A stretch of DNA of 64,000 bases, from positions 1 through 64,000 of the forward strand of contig BMSW01000014.1 of NCBI GenBank assembly GCA_014649355.1, written 5' to 3'. Origin of the DNA: Streptomyces althioticus. GTDB lineage: Bacteria > Actinomycetota > Actinomycetes > Streptomycetales > Streptomycetaceae. Both the position numbers and the translations under genes were made by a program. This document shows positions 1 through 8,877 of this stretch, piece after piece (within the stretch, counting starts at the first letter, position 1; each line of letters starts with the position of its first letter). The notes under the pieces are model-generated. The model saw only the letters and a list, made by a program, of their open reading frames with translations, was not told where the DNA came from and did not search any database.

Positions 1-798
1 AACATCAAGAAGTTCGACGACCAGGTCAAGGAGATCGCCAAGGCGGCGAAGGACCACGGCACCCCGATCCGTATCGGGGTGAACGCGGGTTCGCTGGACC
101 GGCGGCTGCTGCAGAAGTACGGCAAGGCGACCCCGGAGGCGCTGGCGGAGTCGGCGCTGTGGGAGGCGTCGCTGTTCGAGGAGCACGACTTCCGCGACAT
201 GAAGATCTCGGTGAAGCACAACGACCCGGTCGTGATGGTGGAGGCGTACCGGCAGCTCGCCGCCCAGTGCGACTACCCGCTCCACCTGGGTGTCACCGAG
301 GCCGGCCCCGCCTTCCAGGGCACCATCAAGTCCGCCGTCGCGTTCGGTGCGCTGCTCTCCCAGGGCATCGGCGACACCATCCGCGTCTCCCTCTCGGCCC
401 CGCCGGTGGAGGAGATCAAGGTCGGCATCCAGATCCTGGAGTCCTTGAATCTGCGGCAGCGGGGGCTGGAGATCGTGTCGTGCCCGTCGTGCGGGCGGGC
501 GCAGGTGGACGTGTACAAGCTGGCCGAGGAGGTCACCGCGGGCCTGACCGGCATGGAGGTGCCGTTGCGCGTCGCGGTCATGGGCTGTGTGGTGAACGGT
601 CCGGGTGAGGCGCGTGAGGCGGATCTGGGTGTGGCGTCGGGCAACGGCAAGGGGCAGATCTTCGTGAAGGGCGAGGTCATCAAGACCGTGCCCGAGTCGA
701 AGATCGTGGAGACCCTCATCGAAGAGGCGATGAAGATCGCCGAGCAGATGGAGAAGGACGGTATCGCGTCGGGGGAGCCGGCCGTCACCGTGAGCTGA
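1..798 (+). CDS. ispG: 4-hydroxy-3-methylbut-2-enyl diphosphate synthase (IspG/GcpE), 5' end cut by the window
   Basis: The frame is open from base 1, so this is the C-terminal 265 residues of IspG, the [4Fe-4S] enzyme that reduces methylerythritol cyclodiphosphate to HMBDP in the MEP isoprenoid pathway. The iron-sulfur ligands are visible: two cysteines in CPSCGR (window residues 161 and 164) and one in [10 protein letters not shown] (residue 196), followed by the family's GPGE turn. The TIM-barrel half includes VNAGSLDRR and [16 protein letters not shown]. Twenty-eight bases separate it from dxs on the same strand, so they are probably co-transcribed. In Streptomyces a second MEP pair next to an aminotransferase marks the end of a hopanoid cluster; this paralogue probably supplies precursor for hopanoids (inference). 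Confidence 0.96.
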   Translation, partial: NIKKFDDQVKEIAKAAKDHGTPIRIGVNAGSLDRRLLQKYGKATPEALAESALWEASLFEEHDFRDMKISVKHNDPVVMVEAYRQLAAQCDYPLHLGVTEAGPAFQGTIKSAVAFGALLSQGIGDTIRVSLSAPPVEEIKVGIQILESLNLRQRGLEIVSCPSCGRAQVDVYKLAEEVTAGLTGMEVPLRVAVMGCVVNGPGEAREADLGVASGNGKGQIFVKGEVIKTVPESKIVETLIEEAMKIAEQMEKDGIASGEPAVTVS

Positions 799-826
799 GC
801 AGCACGGAACCGAAGGGGGCCCGAGC

Positions 827-2740
827 GTGACGATTCTGGAGAACATTCGGCAACCACGTGACCTGAAGGCGCTGACCGAGGCGGAACTCGGCGAACTGAC
901 CGACGAGATCAGGGAGTTCCTGGTGCACGCGGTCGCCAGGACCGGGGGCCACCTCGGGCCCAACCTCGGGGTGGTGGAGCTGACCGTCGCCCTGCACCGG
1001 GTCTTCGAGTCGCCGGTGGACCGCATCCTGTGGGACACCGGCCACCAGTCCTACGTGCACAAGCTGTTGACCGGCCGTCAGGACTTCTCCAAGCTGCGCG
1101 GCAAGGGCGGCCTCTCCGGCTATCCCTCCCGCGAGGAGTCCGAGCACGACGTCATCGAGAACAGCCACGCCTCCACCGCACTCGGCTGGGCCGACGGGCT
1201 CGCCAAGGCCCGCCGGGTGCGCGGAGAGCAAGGGCACGTCGTCGCGGTGATCGGCGACGGCGCGCTCACCGGCGGCATGGCCTGGGAGGCGCTGAACAAC
1301 ATCGCCGCCGCCAAGGACCGTCCGCTCATCGTCGTCGTCAACGACAACGAACGCTCCTACGCCCCCACCATCGGCGGCCTCGCCAACCATCTCGCCGCCC
1401 TGCGCACCACCGACGGCTACGAACGCGTCCTGGCCTGGGGCAAGGACGTCCTCCAGCGCACCCCCGTGGTCGGGCCGCCCGTCTACGAGGCGCTGCACGG
1501 AGCGAAGAAGGGCTTCAAGGACGCCTTCGCCCCGCAGGGCCTCTTCGAGGACCTGGGCCTGAAGTACGTCGGCCCCATCGACGGCCACGACATCCGGGCC
1601 GTGGAGTCCGCGCTGCGCCGCGCCAAACGCTTCCACGGCCCCGTCCTCGTGCACTGCATCACCGAGAAGGGCCGCGGCTACGAGCCCGCCCTCGCCCACG
1701 AGGAGGACCACTTCCACACCGTCGGCGTGATGGACCCGCTCACCTGCGCGCCCCTCGCCCCCTCCGGCGGGCCGTCCTGGACCTCGGTCTTCGGCGAGGA
1801 GATCGTCAGGATCGGCGAGGAACGCGAGGACGTGGTGGCCATCACCGCCGCCATGCTCCACCCGGTCGGCCTCGGCCCGTTCGCCGAACGCTTCCCGGAC
1901 CGGGTGTGGGACGTCGGCATCGCCGAGCAGCACGCCGCCGTCTCCGCCGCCGGGCTCGCCACCGGCGGACTCCACCCGGTCGTCGCCGTCTACGCCACCT
2001 TCCTCAACCGCGCCTTCGACCAGCTCCTGATGGACGTGGCCCTGCACCGCTGCGGCGTCACCTTCGTCCTGGACCGGGCGGGCGTCACCGGCACCGACGG
2101 CCCCTCCCACAACGGCATGTGGGACATGTCGGTGCTCCAGGTGGTGCCCGGCCTGCGCATCGCCGCGCCCCGCGACGCCGACCAATTGCGCGCCCAGCTC
2201 CGCGAGGCGGTCGCCGTGGACGACGCGCCGACCCTGCTGCGCTTCCCGAAGGAGTCCGTCGGCCCGGCGGTCCCGGCGGTGGACCGGATCGGCGGCATGG
2301 ACGTGCTGCACCGCGCGGACGACCCCGAGGTGCTGCTGGTGGCCGTCGGGGCGATGGCGTCCGTCTGCCTCCAGGCCGCGGACCTGCTCCGGGCACGCGG
2401 GATCGGCTGCACCGTGGTCGACCCCCGCTGGGTGAAGCCCGTCGACCCCGCCCTCCCGCCGCTGGCCGCCCGGCACCGGCTGGTGGCCGTGGTGGAGGAC
2501 AACAGCCGCGCCGCCGGGGTCGGCTCGGCGGTGGCGCTGGTTCTGGGCGACGCCGACGTCGACGTGCCGGTGCGGCGGTTCGGCATCCCGGAGCAGTTCC
2601 TCGCGCACGCCAAGCGCGGCGAGGTCCTCGCCGACATCGGTCTCACGCCCGTCGACGTCGCCGGGCGGATCAGTGCGAGCCTCGCCGCCCGGGAGGAACT
2701 CGCGAAACAGTCACCGGACGCACAGGAGCACCAGGCATGA
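827..2740 (+). CDS. dxs: 1-deoxy-D-xylulose-5-phosphate synthase
   Basis: This 637-residue protein has the normal Dxs length. It condenses pyruvate and glyceraldehyde 3-phosphate, with thiamine diphosphate, in the first step of the MEP pathway. Visible marks are the N-terminal HxGxNLG-like [20 protein letters not shown], the TPP/Mg motif [16 protein letters not shown], the catalytic-glutamate segment VGIAEQHAA and the transketolase C-terminal domain. The start is GTG with a GAAGGGGG ribosome site 8 bases upstream. Its stop overlaps the next ATG (ATGA), so it is translationally coupled to the aminotransferase. Streptomyces usually carry a second housekeeping dxs elsewhere; this copy sits in the hopanoid context. 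Confidence 0.97.
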   Translation: MTILENIRQPRDLKALTEAELGELTDEIREFLVHAVARTGGHLGPNLGVVELTVALHRVFESPVDRILWDTGHQSYVHKLLTGRQDFSKLRGKGGLSGYPSREESEHDVIENSHASTALGWADGLAKARRVRGEQGHVVAVIGDGALTGGMAWEALNNIAAAKDRPLIVVVNDNERSYAPTIGGLANHLAALRTTDGYERVLAWGKDVLQRTPVVGPPVYEALHGAKKGFKDAFAPQGLFEDLGLKYVGPIDGHDIRAVESALRRAKRFHGPVLVHCITEKGRGYEPALAHEEDHFHTVGVMDPLTCAPLAPSGGPSWTSVFGEEIVRIGEEREDVVAITAAMLHPVGLGPFAERFPDRVWDVGIAEQHAAVSAAGLATGGLHPVVAVYATFLNRAFDQLLMDVALHRCGVTFVLDRAGVTGTDGPSHNGMWDMSVLQVVPGLRIAAPRDADQLRAQLREAVAVDDAPTLLRFPKESVGPAVPAVDRIGGMDVLHRADDPEVLLVAVGAMASVCLQAADLLRARGIGCTVVDPRWVKPVDPALPPLAARHRLVAVVEDNSRAAGVGSAVALVLGDADVDVPVRRFGIPEQFLAHAKRGEVLADIGLTPVDVAGRISASLAAREELAKQSPDAQEHQA

Positions 2741-4152
2741 CCACCGCGGAGTCCGCGTCGGAGTCGTCCCAGGCCGGGAAGTTCGACATCGGCGCCCTGC
2801 TGGCAGAGCGCGGGGCCGAGCGCTACGAACTGCACAACCGGTACCTCAACCCGCAGCTCCCGCGCATGCTGCACACCATCGGCTTCGACAAGGTCTACGA
2901 GCGCGCCGAGGGCGCCCACTTCTGGGACGCCGAAGGGAACGACCACCTGGACATGCTCGCCGGGTTCGGGGTGATGGGGCTCGGCCGCCACCACCCCGTG
3001 GTCCGCAAGGCGCTGCACGACGTCCTGGACCTGTCGCTCGCCGACCTCACCCGCTTCGACTGCCAGCCGCTGCCGGGCCTGCTCGCCGAACGGCTCCTCG
3101 TCCACAGCCCGCACCTGGACCGGGTGTTCTTCGGCAACAGCGGCACGGAGGCCGTGGAGGGCGCCCTGAAGTTCGCCCGCTACGCCACCGGCCGGCCCAG
3201 GGTGCTCTACTGCGACCACGCCTTCCACGGGCTGACCACCGGCGCCCTGTCCGTCAACGGCGAGCCCGGCTTCCGGGACGGGTTCGCCCCGCTGCTGCCC
3301 GACACGGCCGTGCCGCTGGGCGACCTCGACGCGCTGGAGCGGGAGCTGCGCAAGGGCGACGTGGCCGCGCTGATCGTGGAGCCGATCCAGGGCAAGGGCG
3401 TCCACGAGGCCCCGCCCGGCTATCTGCGGGCCGCGCAGGATCTGCTGCACCGGCACAAGGCGCTGCTGATCGCCGACGAGGTGCAGACCGGGCTCGGCCG
3501 CACCGGTGACTTCTACGCCTACCAGCACGAGGAGGGCGTGGAGCCGGACCTGGTGTGCGTGGCCAAGGCGCTGTCCGGCGGGTACGTGCCGGTCGGGGCC
3601 ACGCTCGGCAAGGACTGGATCTTCAGGAAGGTCTTCTCGTCGATGGACCGTGTGCTGGTGCACTCCGCCAGCTTCGGCGCCAACGCGCAGGCCATGGCGG
3701 CGGGCCTCGCGGTCCTGTCGGTCATGGAGGACGAGCAGATCGTGGCGCACGTGCGCAGGGTCGGGGACCTGCTGCGGACCCGGCTGGCCGCCCTGACCGA
3801 CCGGTACGAGCTGCTCGCCGACGTCCGCGGCCGGGGCCTGATGATCGGCATCGAGTTCGGCCGGCCCCGCTCGCTGAAACTGCGCTCGCGCTGGGCCATG
3901 CTCCAGGCGGCCCGCAAGGGGCTGTTCGCTCAGATGGTGGTGGTCCCGCTGCTCCAGCGGCACCGTATCCTCACGCAGGTGTCAGGGGACCACCTCGAGG
4001 TGATCAAGCTGATCCCCCCGCTGATCGTCGACGAGGGGGACGTGGACCGGTTCGTGGACGCCTTCACCGCGGTGATGGACGACGCCCACGAGGGCGGGCT
4101 CATCTGGGACTTCGGCCGGACCCTGGTGAAGCAGGCGGTCGCCAACCGCTGA
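2737..4152 (+). CDS. hpnO: Class III PLP aminotransferase of the hopanoid cluster (HpnO type)
   Basis: This is a 471-residue class III (ornithine/GABA-type) aminotransferase. The PLP lysine is K277 in [13 protein letters not shown], preceded by the [11 protein letters not shown] aspartate motif, and the phosphate-binding [13 protein letters not shown] lies near residue 135. The start ATG overlaps the dxs stop by 4 bases. In hopanoid producers HpnO is associated with amination that yields aminobacteriohopanetriol; the link here rests on family plus its position next to ispG-dxs. It could alternatively be annotated only as an aspartate/acetylornithine-family aminotransferase. A perfect 11-bp inverted repeat begins 18 bases after the stop. 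Confidence 0.85.
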   Translation: MTTAESASESSQAGKFDIGALLAERGAERYELHNRYLNPQLPRMLHTIGFDKVYERAEGAHFWDAEGNDHLDMLAGFGVMGLGRHHPVVRKALHDVLDLSLADLTRFDCQPLPGLLAERLLVHSPHLDRVFFGNSGTEAVEGALKFARYATGRPRVLYCDHAFHGLTTGALSVNGEPGFRDGFAPLLPDTAVPLGDLDALERELRKGDVAALIVEPIQGKGVHEAPPGYLRAAQDLLHRHKALLIADEVQTGLGRTGDFYAYQHEEGVEPDLVCVAKALSGGYVPVGATLGKDWIFRKVFSSMDRVLVHSASFGANAQAMAAGLAVLSVMEDEQIVAHVRRVGDLLRTRLAALTDRYELLADVRGRGLMIGIEFGRPRSLKLRSRWAMLQAARKGLFAQMVVVPLLQRHRILTQVSGDHLEVIKLIPPLIVDEGDVDRFVDAFTAVMDDAHEGGLIWDFGRTLVKQAVANR

Positions 4153-4170
4153 CCGCGCGACGAGCACGAC

Positions 4171-4215
4171 GGGCTTTGCCTCTGAGGCAAGAAAATTGCC
4201 CCAAAGGCAAAGCCC
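4171..4215. promoter_or_regulatory. Twin palindromes upstream of the XRE-cupin regulator (candidate autoregulatory operators)
   Basis: Two 15-bp sites of form TTGCC-N5-GGCAA lie at 4176-4190 and 4196-4210, centres exactly 20 bp apart. The first is the better palindrome (TTGCCTC-T-GAGGCAA). The pair is enclosed by perfect 11-bp arms (4171-4181 and 4205-4215). The block lies in the only gap between the aminotransferase and the XRE gene. Spacing of about two helical turns fits two dimers on one DNA face. It could instead act as an RNA hairpin ending the dxs-hpnO message, but there is no T-run. Confidence 0.6.
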
Positions 4216-4231
4216 GGTGCTCAATGGAGGC

Positions 4232-4855
4232 ATGAGCTCCTCCGAGACCGAGCCGCGGGACGAGCCTGTCGGGGCCCTCCCCGCGGTCGCTCCTCAGCTG
4301 CGTGCCCTGCGCCGGCGGGCCTCCCTGACGCTGGAGGCCGCCGCACGGCAGGCGGGCCTGTCACCCGCCCACCTCTCCCGGCTGGAGACCGGACAGCGCC
4401 AGCCCTCGCTGCCGATGCTGCTCTCCCTCGCGCGGATCTACGGTACGACCGTCTCCGAGCTGCTCGGGGAGTCGGCCGTCGAGCGTGACGCCGTGGTGCG
4501 CGCCGCCGACATGGAACCCACCGAGGCCGGCGGCTGGACCTACTGGCAGGCCGGGGCCGCCGGGCGCGGCATGCAGGCCCTGCGGGTCCACGTGCCGCAC
4601 GGCTCCCAGGGCGACATCGTGCGCGTCCACCCCGGCGAGGAGTGGCTGTACGTCCTCAAGGGGCGGCTGCGGCTGCGCCTCGGGGACACCCTCCACCGGC
4701 TGTCCCCGGGCGACAGCGCCCACTTCGACTCGCTCACCCCGCACCGCATCGCCGCGCAGGACCCCGACGGGGTCGAGCTGCTGTTCGTGCACACCCTGCT
4801 GCAGAGTCCCACGGCCGCCCTGTGCCTGGGCCCGACCCATGGAGAGACACCGTGA
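4232..4855 (+). CDS. XRE-family transcriptional regulator with C-terminal cupin domain
   Basis: The protein has 207 residues. An N-terminal helix-turn-helix (about residues 22-76; LTLEAAARQAGLSPAHLSRLE, TGQRQPSLPMLLSLA) is followed by a cupin beta-barrel (about 110-185; HPGEEWLYVLKGRLRLRLGD, LSPGDSAHFDSLTPHRI). This architecture (SutR/PuuR-like) usually senses a small ligand in the cupin. The start chosen is ATG 4232. A GGAGG lies only one base upstream, which is too close for an ordinary ribosome site, so initiation is uncertain; an upstream TTG at 4196 falls inside the palindromes and is unlikely. The stop overlaps the next GTG, coupling it to the small membrane protein. Confidence 0.9.
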   Translation: MSSSETEPRDEPVGALPAVAPQLRALRRRASLTLEAAARQAGLSPAHLSRLETGQRQPSLPMLLSLARIYGTTVSELLGESAVERDAVVRAADMEPTEAGGWTYWQAGAAGRGMQALRVHVPHGSQGDIVRVHPGEEWLYVLKGRLRLRLGDTLHRLSPGDSAHFDSLTPHRIAAQDPDGVELLFVHTLLQSPTAALCLGPTHGETP

Positions 4856-4980
4856 CCGGCAAGGACATGGAGGAGAAGTTCCCGAGGGCCCTCTGGGTCA
4901 GGCTGTTCGTCTACGTCGTGGTCGGGCACCTCTTCGCGGCCTTCATCTACTTCCTCTTCGAGATCGCGCCGAAGAAGTAG
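4852..4980 (+). CDS. DUF6126-type small membrane protein
   Basis: A 42-residue protein with an acidic N-terminus (TGKDMEEKFPR), one strongly hydrophobic segment (about residues 17-36; LFVYVVVGHLFAAFIYFLF) and a short basic tail. GTG 4852 overlaps the regulator stop (GTGA) and has GGAGAG upstream. I recognise it as the DUF6126 small-protein type that accompanies XRE-cupin regulators in Streptomyces (recalled family, function unknown). A single-pass protein co-translated with a regulator suggests membrane sequestration or signalling to the regulator, but that is inference. It is easily missed by gene callers. Confidence 0.8.
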   Translation: MTGKDMEEKFPRALWVRLFVYVVVGHLFAAFIYFLFEIAPKK

Positions 4981-5014
4981 CGGCCACGGGGCGAGGCGCG
5001 CACGGGGGCGGGTG

Positions 5015-5812
5015 TCAGTCGAGCAGGCGCTCGCGCAGCCGCTCCCGGTGGGCCGGGGTGAGCCCGAGCCCCTGTTCCAGGTAGGCGTCCACGCCGCCCC
5101 AGGTCTCCTCGACCGTGTCGAAGGCGGCCGCCAGATACTCCGCGCGCGCGTCGAAGAGCGGGCTGAGCAGCTCCATGACCTCGGGGGAGTAGGCGTCGGG
5201 GGAGCTGCCGCTGCGCCGCACCTTGTAGCGGCGGTGCTTGGCGTTGGACTTCAGGTAGTCCTCGACGATCGCGTCGCGCTCCACACCCACGGCGAGCAGG
5301 GTCACCGCCACCGAGAGGCCCGCGCGGTCCTTGCCGGCCGCGCAGTGCATCAGCGCGGGGACGCTGTCCTCGGCGAGCGCGCGCAGCACCTGGGAGTGCT
5401 CGGGGGTCCGCTCCTTGATGATCGTGCGGTACGAGGTGATCATGCGGTCCGCGCCCTGGCCGTCGGCGAGGATCGCGCGCAGCTGGTCCAGGTCGCCGTC
5501 GCGCACCATCTTCCAGAACTCCGCGCCGTCGGCCGGGTCGCTCAGCGGCAGGTTGACGTTGCGCACGCCCGGCAGTGCCACGTCCGGGCCCTCCAGCTTC
5601 TGGTCGGCCGCGTTGCGGAAGTCGAACACGGTGTGCAGACCGAGCGAGGAGAGGAAGGCGGCGTCCTCCGCGGTGGCGTGGGCGAGGTGACCGCTGCGGA
5701 ACAGCACCCCGTGCCGCACCCGCCGGCCGTCCACCGTGGGCAGCCCGCCCACGTCGCGGAAGTTGCGCACCCCGGTCAGCTGGGGCTCGGTCGACGGGAT
5801 CTCCTGCGTCAC
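5015..5812 (-). CDS. Tyrosine/serine protein phosphatase (DSP-like, PF13350 type)
   Basis: A 265-residue cysteine-based phosphatase. The catalytic P-loop is HCAAGKDRAG with Cys157 as nucleophile and Arg163 binding phosphate. The N-terminal GVRNFRDVGGLPT and VLFRSGHL segments are the hallmark of the bacterial Tyr/Ser (MptpB-like) family, which can act on phosphotyrosine, phosphoserine or phosphoinositides. Start GTG at 5812 has GGGAGGAG six bases upstream. There is no signal peptide, so it is cytoplasmic unless exported by another route. It stands alone and converges with the XRE/DUF6126 operon, 34 bases apart. Confidence 0.93.
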   Translation of the reverse strand: MTQEIPSTEPQLTGVRNFRDVGGLPTVDGRRVRHGVLFRSGHLAHATAEDAAFLSSLGLHTVFDFRNAADQKLEGPDVALPGVRNVNLPLSDPADGAEFWKMVRDGDLDQLRAILADGQGADRMITSYRTIIKERTPEHSQVLRALAEDSVPALMHCAAGKDRAGLSVAVTLLAVGVERDAIVEDYLKSNAKHRRYKVRRSGSSPDAYSPEVMELLSPLFDARAEYLAAAFDTVEETWGGVDAYLEQGLGLTPAHRERLRERLLD

Positions 5813-6279
5813 GGACGGCTCCTCCCACTCCGCGCCGTCGCCGCGGCTCGTCGACGGGCACCACTCGACGATACGACATGGCTGCCAGGGGCAACGAGGT
5901 GTCGGCCGCCCCTGCGACGTTGGATTATGTCGCTTTCTGTTTGTTCCTGAGGCGGGATTCCGGAGCTCGTCCCGTCAAGATCAGGATGTCGCGATTGCGT
6001 CGACTGTCCTGCCTGACTTCATGATGAATAGACGATATGTCCGAATAAGACACTTGGGGATAACGTGCCCCGGTAGCAAAGGATTTGAGGATGGGGTGCG
6101 TGAGCATCGTCATACCGGTGACCGTGTGCTGTCGCCATGCTCACGTAATTCCCCTCCGTGACAAGGGAATTCACCTGCGGCTCACTCGCGGGATCGACGC
6201 ACGGTGACGTCATTTCCGCCTTTCGATCACGGAAAAAGCGGGTTCGCGGGAACCCGCGCTTGTTTCGCCGCGTCGAGGT
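5813..6279. other. Long, comparatively AT-rich leader/promoter region before the riboswitch
   Basis: No gene is supported here; the open frames lack Streptomyces codon bias. From about 5920 to 6170 the base composition is clearly less GC-rich than the flanks, as expected of a regulatory region. It holds a 9-bp inverted repeat (CGTGAGCAT 6099-6107 / ATGCTCACG 6137-6145), an 8-bp palindrome TGACGTCA (6205-6212) and a strong hairpin (GCGGGTTC 6238-6245 / GAACCCGC 6250-6257). The promoter of the peptidase transcript must lie in or near it. Confidence 0.5.
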
Positions 6280-6483
6280 CGCTTACGTTCCCAACCGATC
6301 CGGACGGACGCCTAATCCTGCCGCCGCCCGGAGCCCGCACACACTGACCCGACGTACGGCAGGAGCGGGGGACCCACAGGTACAACTGCCTGTTCCGGGC
6401 CCCGGAAACAGGCTTGGGGTTAAGCCGCGCAGCAACGCGGCCGGACATCTCCAGTCCGCACCCGACAGCTCACCTCGTAGGCG
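6280..6483 (+). promoter_or_regulatory. c-di-AMP (ydaO/yuaA) riboswitch
   Basis: The region carries the actinobacterial ydaO signature in order: AATCCTGCCGCC (6314), GGCAGGAGCGGGGGACCCAC (from 6358), CTTGGGGTTAAGCCG, CATCTCC, and CCGACAGCTCACCTCGTAGG at the 3' end. Its closing P1 stem can be read directly: CGCTTACG 6280-6287 pairs with CGTAGGCG 6476-6483 with one G-U. The class binds cyclic di-AMP and in streptomycetes precedes cell-wall hydrolase genes such as rpfA (established). The ribosome site (GGAGAGG, from 6486) starts just after the P1 3' strand, so ligand-dependent pairing could reach it (inference). Confidence 0.93.
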
Positions 6484-6500
6484 CCGGAGAGGAATTCGTC

Positions 6501-7424
6501 ATGCCCGCGAAGGGTAAGCACCGCCGTACCAAGGCCCAGCGTTTCACCCGCTCCATCGCCGTCGCCGGAACCGGTGGCGCCGCTCTCGCCCTGCCGCTCC
6601 TCGGCGCCACCGGCGCGCACGCCGCGACGCCGCAGTCCGCCCCCGAGACGTCGGTCCGGTCGCTCTCCGTCACCGGCCAGCAGGCCAAGGCCGAGAAGGG
6701 CGACGAGGCCCGCACGTACACCGTGAAGGCCGGCGACTACCTCGCCAAGATCGCCGAGGCCGAGCACGTCGACGGTGGCTGGAAGCAGCTCTACGCGGAC
6801 AACCGCGAGGCCGTCGGTGACGACCCGTCGCTCATCCACCCGGGTCTGAAGCTCTCCATCGACGGCAAGGCCGCCAAGAGCGCCCCGAAGCAGTCCACTT
6901 CGCCGCAGGCCGCCGAGCCCGCCGCGCCCAAGGCGGAGAAGCCGGCCGAGAAGCCCGCGCAGAAGGCCGCCGAGGAGTCCTCCTCCAACGAGGCGTCCAC
7001 GCAGACCGCCCCCGCCTCCGGCTTCACCTCCCCGGTGTCCGGCGGCAGCGTCGGCACCGCCTACAAGGTGGCCGGCAGCATGTGGTCCAGCGGCTACCAC
7101 ACCGGTGCCGACTTCGTCGTCCCGACCGGCACCCCCCTGAAGGCCGTCGGCGCCGGCACCGTCGTCTCCGCCGGCTGGGGCGGCGCGTACGGCAACCAGG
7201 TCGTCATCCAGCTGCACGACGGCCACTACGCCCAGTACGCCCACCTGTCCTCCCTGTCCGTCTCCGCGGGCCAGACGGTGAGCGCCGGCCAGCAGGTCGG
7301 TCTCTCCGGTGCGACCGGCAACGTGACCGGCCCGCACCTGCACTTCGAGATCCGCACCAGCCCGGACTACGGCTCGGACGTGGACCCGATCTCGTACCTC
7401 CGCGGCAAGGGCGTCTCCCTCTGA
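6501..7424 (+). CDS. Secreted LysM-M23 peptidoglycan endopeptidase
   Basis: A 307-residue exported protein. It has a basic N-terminus and signal peptide ending near AHA-A (39-42), a LysM peptidoglycan-binding domain (71-120; YTVKAGDYLAKIAEAE), an Ala/Pro/Lys/Glu linker (about 121-175) and a C-terminal M23 lysostaphin-type metallopeptidase. Zn ligands are visible as H200/D204 (HTGAD) and H281 in HLHFE. It should cut peptide cross-bridges or stems in the wall. Start ATG has GGAGAGG eight bases upstream. Control by the c-di-AMP riboswitch directly upstream ties wall turnover to osmotic and developmental c-di-AMP signalling. A strong terminator follows. Confidence 0.95.
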   Translation: MPAKGKHRRTKAQRFTRSIAVAGTGGAALALPLLGATGAHAATPQSAPETSVRSLSVTGQQAKAEKGDEARTYTVKAGDYLAKIAEAEHVDGGWKQLYADNREAVGDDPSLIHPGLKLSIDGKAAKSAPKQSTSPQAAEPAAPKAEKPAEKPAQKAAEESSSNEASTQTAPASGFTSPVSGGSVGTAYKVAGSMWSSGYHTGADFVVPTGTPLKAVGAGTVVSAGWGGAYGNQVVIQLHDGHYAQYAHLSSLSVSAGQTVSAGQQVGLSGATGNVTGPHLHFEIRTSPDYGSDVDPISYLRGKGVSL

Positions 7425-7470
7425 CACCCGGAGCTCCGGCTCCCGAGCGGCACCCTTCCTGACACGCGCG

Positions 7471-7507
7471 CCGAAGGCCGACCCCGATCCACGGGGCCGG
7501 CCTTCGG
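7471..7507 (+). terminator. Hairpin terminator after the LysM-M23 gene
   Basis: Ten-bp perfect arms (7471-7480 / 7498-7507, CCGAAGGCCG) extend inward with CCCCG/CGGGG. It lies 46 bases past the stop, with a T-containing tail and no long T-run, as usual in Streptomyces. Confidence 0.75.
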
Positions 7508-7643
7508 TGTGTCCGGGCCCGTGCCGGGCGCGGGGCCGTACCTATTCCTGGCTTGGCCAAACCTTGAAGTGGCTTATCTCACCGCGCGTCAACCCCCGCC
7601 TACGGTCGCGTAGGTCACATCCGAAGGTGAATCATGTCCGGCT

Positions 7644-8462
7644 GTGGCAGACGATTCGAAGAGTGACAAGGCAACAGTGATCGGGTCGTACGTGGCGGTG
7701 GGGGACAGCTTCACCGAGGGCGTCGGCGACCTCGGGCCCGACGGGGCGTTCGTCGGCTGGGCCGACCGGCTCGCCGTTCTGCTCGCGGACCGCAGGCCCG
7801 AGGGCGACTTCCGGTACGTCAACCTCGCCGTGCGCGGCAAGCTGCTGGACCAGATCGTGGCCGACCAGGTCCCCCGGGCCGTCGAACTCGCCCCGGACCT
7901 GGTCTCCTTCTGCGCGGGCGGCAACGACATCCTGCGCCCGGGCACCGACCCGGACGAGGTGGCCGAACGGTTCGAGAAGGCGATCGCCCAGCTCGCGGCG
8001 GCCTGCGGCACGGTTCTGGTGACGACCGGGTTCGACACCCGGGGCGTCCCGCTGCTCAAGCATCTGCGGGGCAAGATCGCCACGTACAACGGGCATGTGA
8101 GGGCGGTCGCCGACCGGTACGGCTGCCCGGTGCTCGACCTGTGGTCGCTGCGCAGCGTGCAGGACCGCAGGGCGTGGGACGCCGACCGGCTGCACCTCTC
8201 GCCCGAGGGACACACCCGCGTCGCACTGCGCGCGGGTCTCGCGCTCGGCCTGGAGGTGCCCGCCGATCCGGAGCAGCCGTGGCCGCCGCTTCCGCCGCGC
8301 GGCACGCTGGAGATCCGGCGGGACGACGTCCACTGGGCCCGCGAGTACCTCGTCCCGTGGATCGGGCGCCGCCTCCGCGGGGAGTCCTCGGGCGACCACG
8401 TCACGGCAAAGGGGACGCTGTCCCCGGCGGACATCCGCTCGCGGATCGCGAAGGTGGCGTGA
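7644..8462 (+). CDS. SGNH/GDSL-family hydrolase
   Basis: A 272-residue SGNH esterase/lipase. Block I is GDSFTEG with the serine nucleophile at residue 22, the oxyanion Asn is in GGND (about residue 92) and the Asp-His pair is in DADRLHLSPEGH near residue 190. No signal peptide is present, so it is predicted cytoplasmic and its substrate cannot be read. The start is GTG at 7644; AAGGTGA lies 13 bases upstream, which is loose. A short perfect dyad CCTACG-N4-CGTAGG (7599-7614) sits in the promoter region. Confidence 0.9.
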   Translation: MADDSKSDKATVIGSYVAVGDSFTEGVGDLGPDGAFVGWADRLAVLLADRRPEGDFRYVNLAVRGKLLDQIVADQVPRAVELAPDLVSFCAGGNDILRPGTDPDEVAERFEKAIAQLAAACGTVLVTTGFDTRGVPLLKHLRGKIATYNGHVRAVADRYGCPVLDLWSLRSVQDRRAWDADRLHLSPEGHTRVALRAGLALGLEVPADPEQPWPPLPPRGTLEIRRDDVHWAREYLVPWIGRRLRGESSGDHVTAKGTLSPADIRSRIAKVA

Positions 8463-8877
8463 GGCGCGGTCCGCGGGGCGCGCGGTCCGCTGGGCGCCCG
8501 GGGCGCGGGGTGGCTGGGCCGGCGGGGCGTGTGCGGGCCGGTTTGTGGCTGGTCGCGCAGTTCCCCGCGCCCCTGAGGGGGCGTGGTGCTCGCGTGTCTT
8601 GAAGGCCACGTGAAGCTGCGTGCCTCGGGGGCGTGTGCGGGCCGGTTTGTGGCTGGTCGCGCAGTTCCTCGCGCCCCTGAGGGGGCCGCGGTGCTCGCGT
8701 GTCTTGAGGGCGCGGGGCTGATGACGCCCTGAGGGGGCGCGGGGAACTGCGCGTCGGGGGTTCGGGGGCGGAGCCCCCGTGGCGGGAGGGCGGGGCGGGG
8801 GCTGTTTCCACAACCACCCCGGCCGTAGGCGCCACCGCACATAATGGAAACTCCGATCGATTTCATCTGGAGGTACC
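8463..8877. repeat. Streptomyces dispersed intergenic repeat: two direct copies plus an inverted fragment
   Basis: No gene is supported. An approximately 79-bp unit is present twice in direct orientation, 8524-8602 and 8628-8707, differing at only a few bases; both contain GTGCGGGCCGGTTTGTGGCT and GCGCAGTTCC. A third, inverted fragment (about 8730-8785) carries GGGGCGCGGGGAACTGCGCG and a GGGGGCGGAGCCCCC stem. The core is one I know as a common intergenic element in Streptomyces genomes (recalled). A related fragment occurs at 28908-28970. Confidence 0.8.

Noticed and set aside
6160-6180. Crp-type site GTGA...TCAC at about 6159-6175
   Set aside because: The spacer between half-sites is 9 bases rather than 6, so it does not fit the Crp consensus.
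5925-6213. Small open frames (62-64 codons, minus strand) in the 5.9-6.2 kb region
   Set aside because: No codon bias, no ribosome site and unusual composition; the region is better read as regulatory leader.
8524-8785. CRISPR array
   Set aside because: Only two direct 79-bp copies, no regular spacers and no cas genes anywhere in the window.
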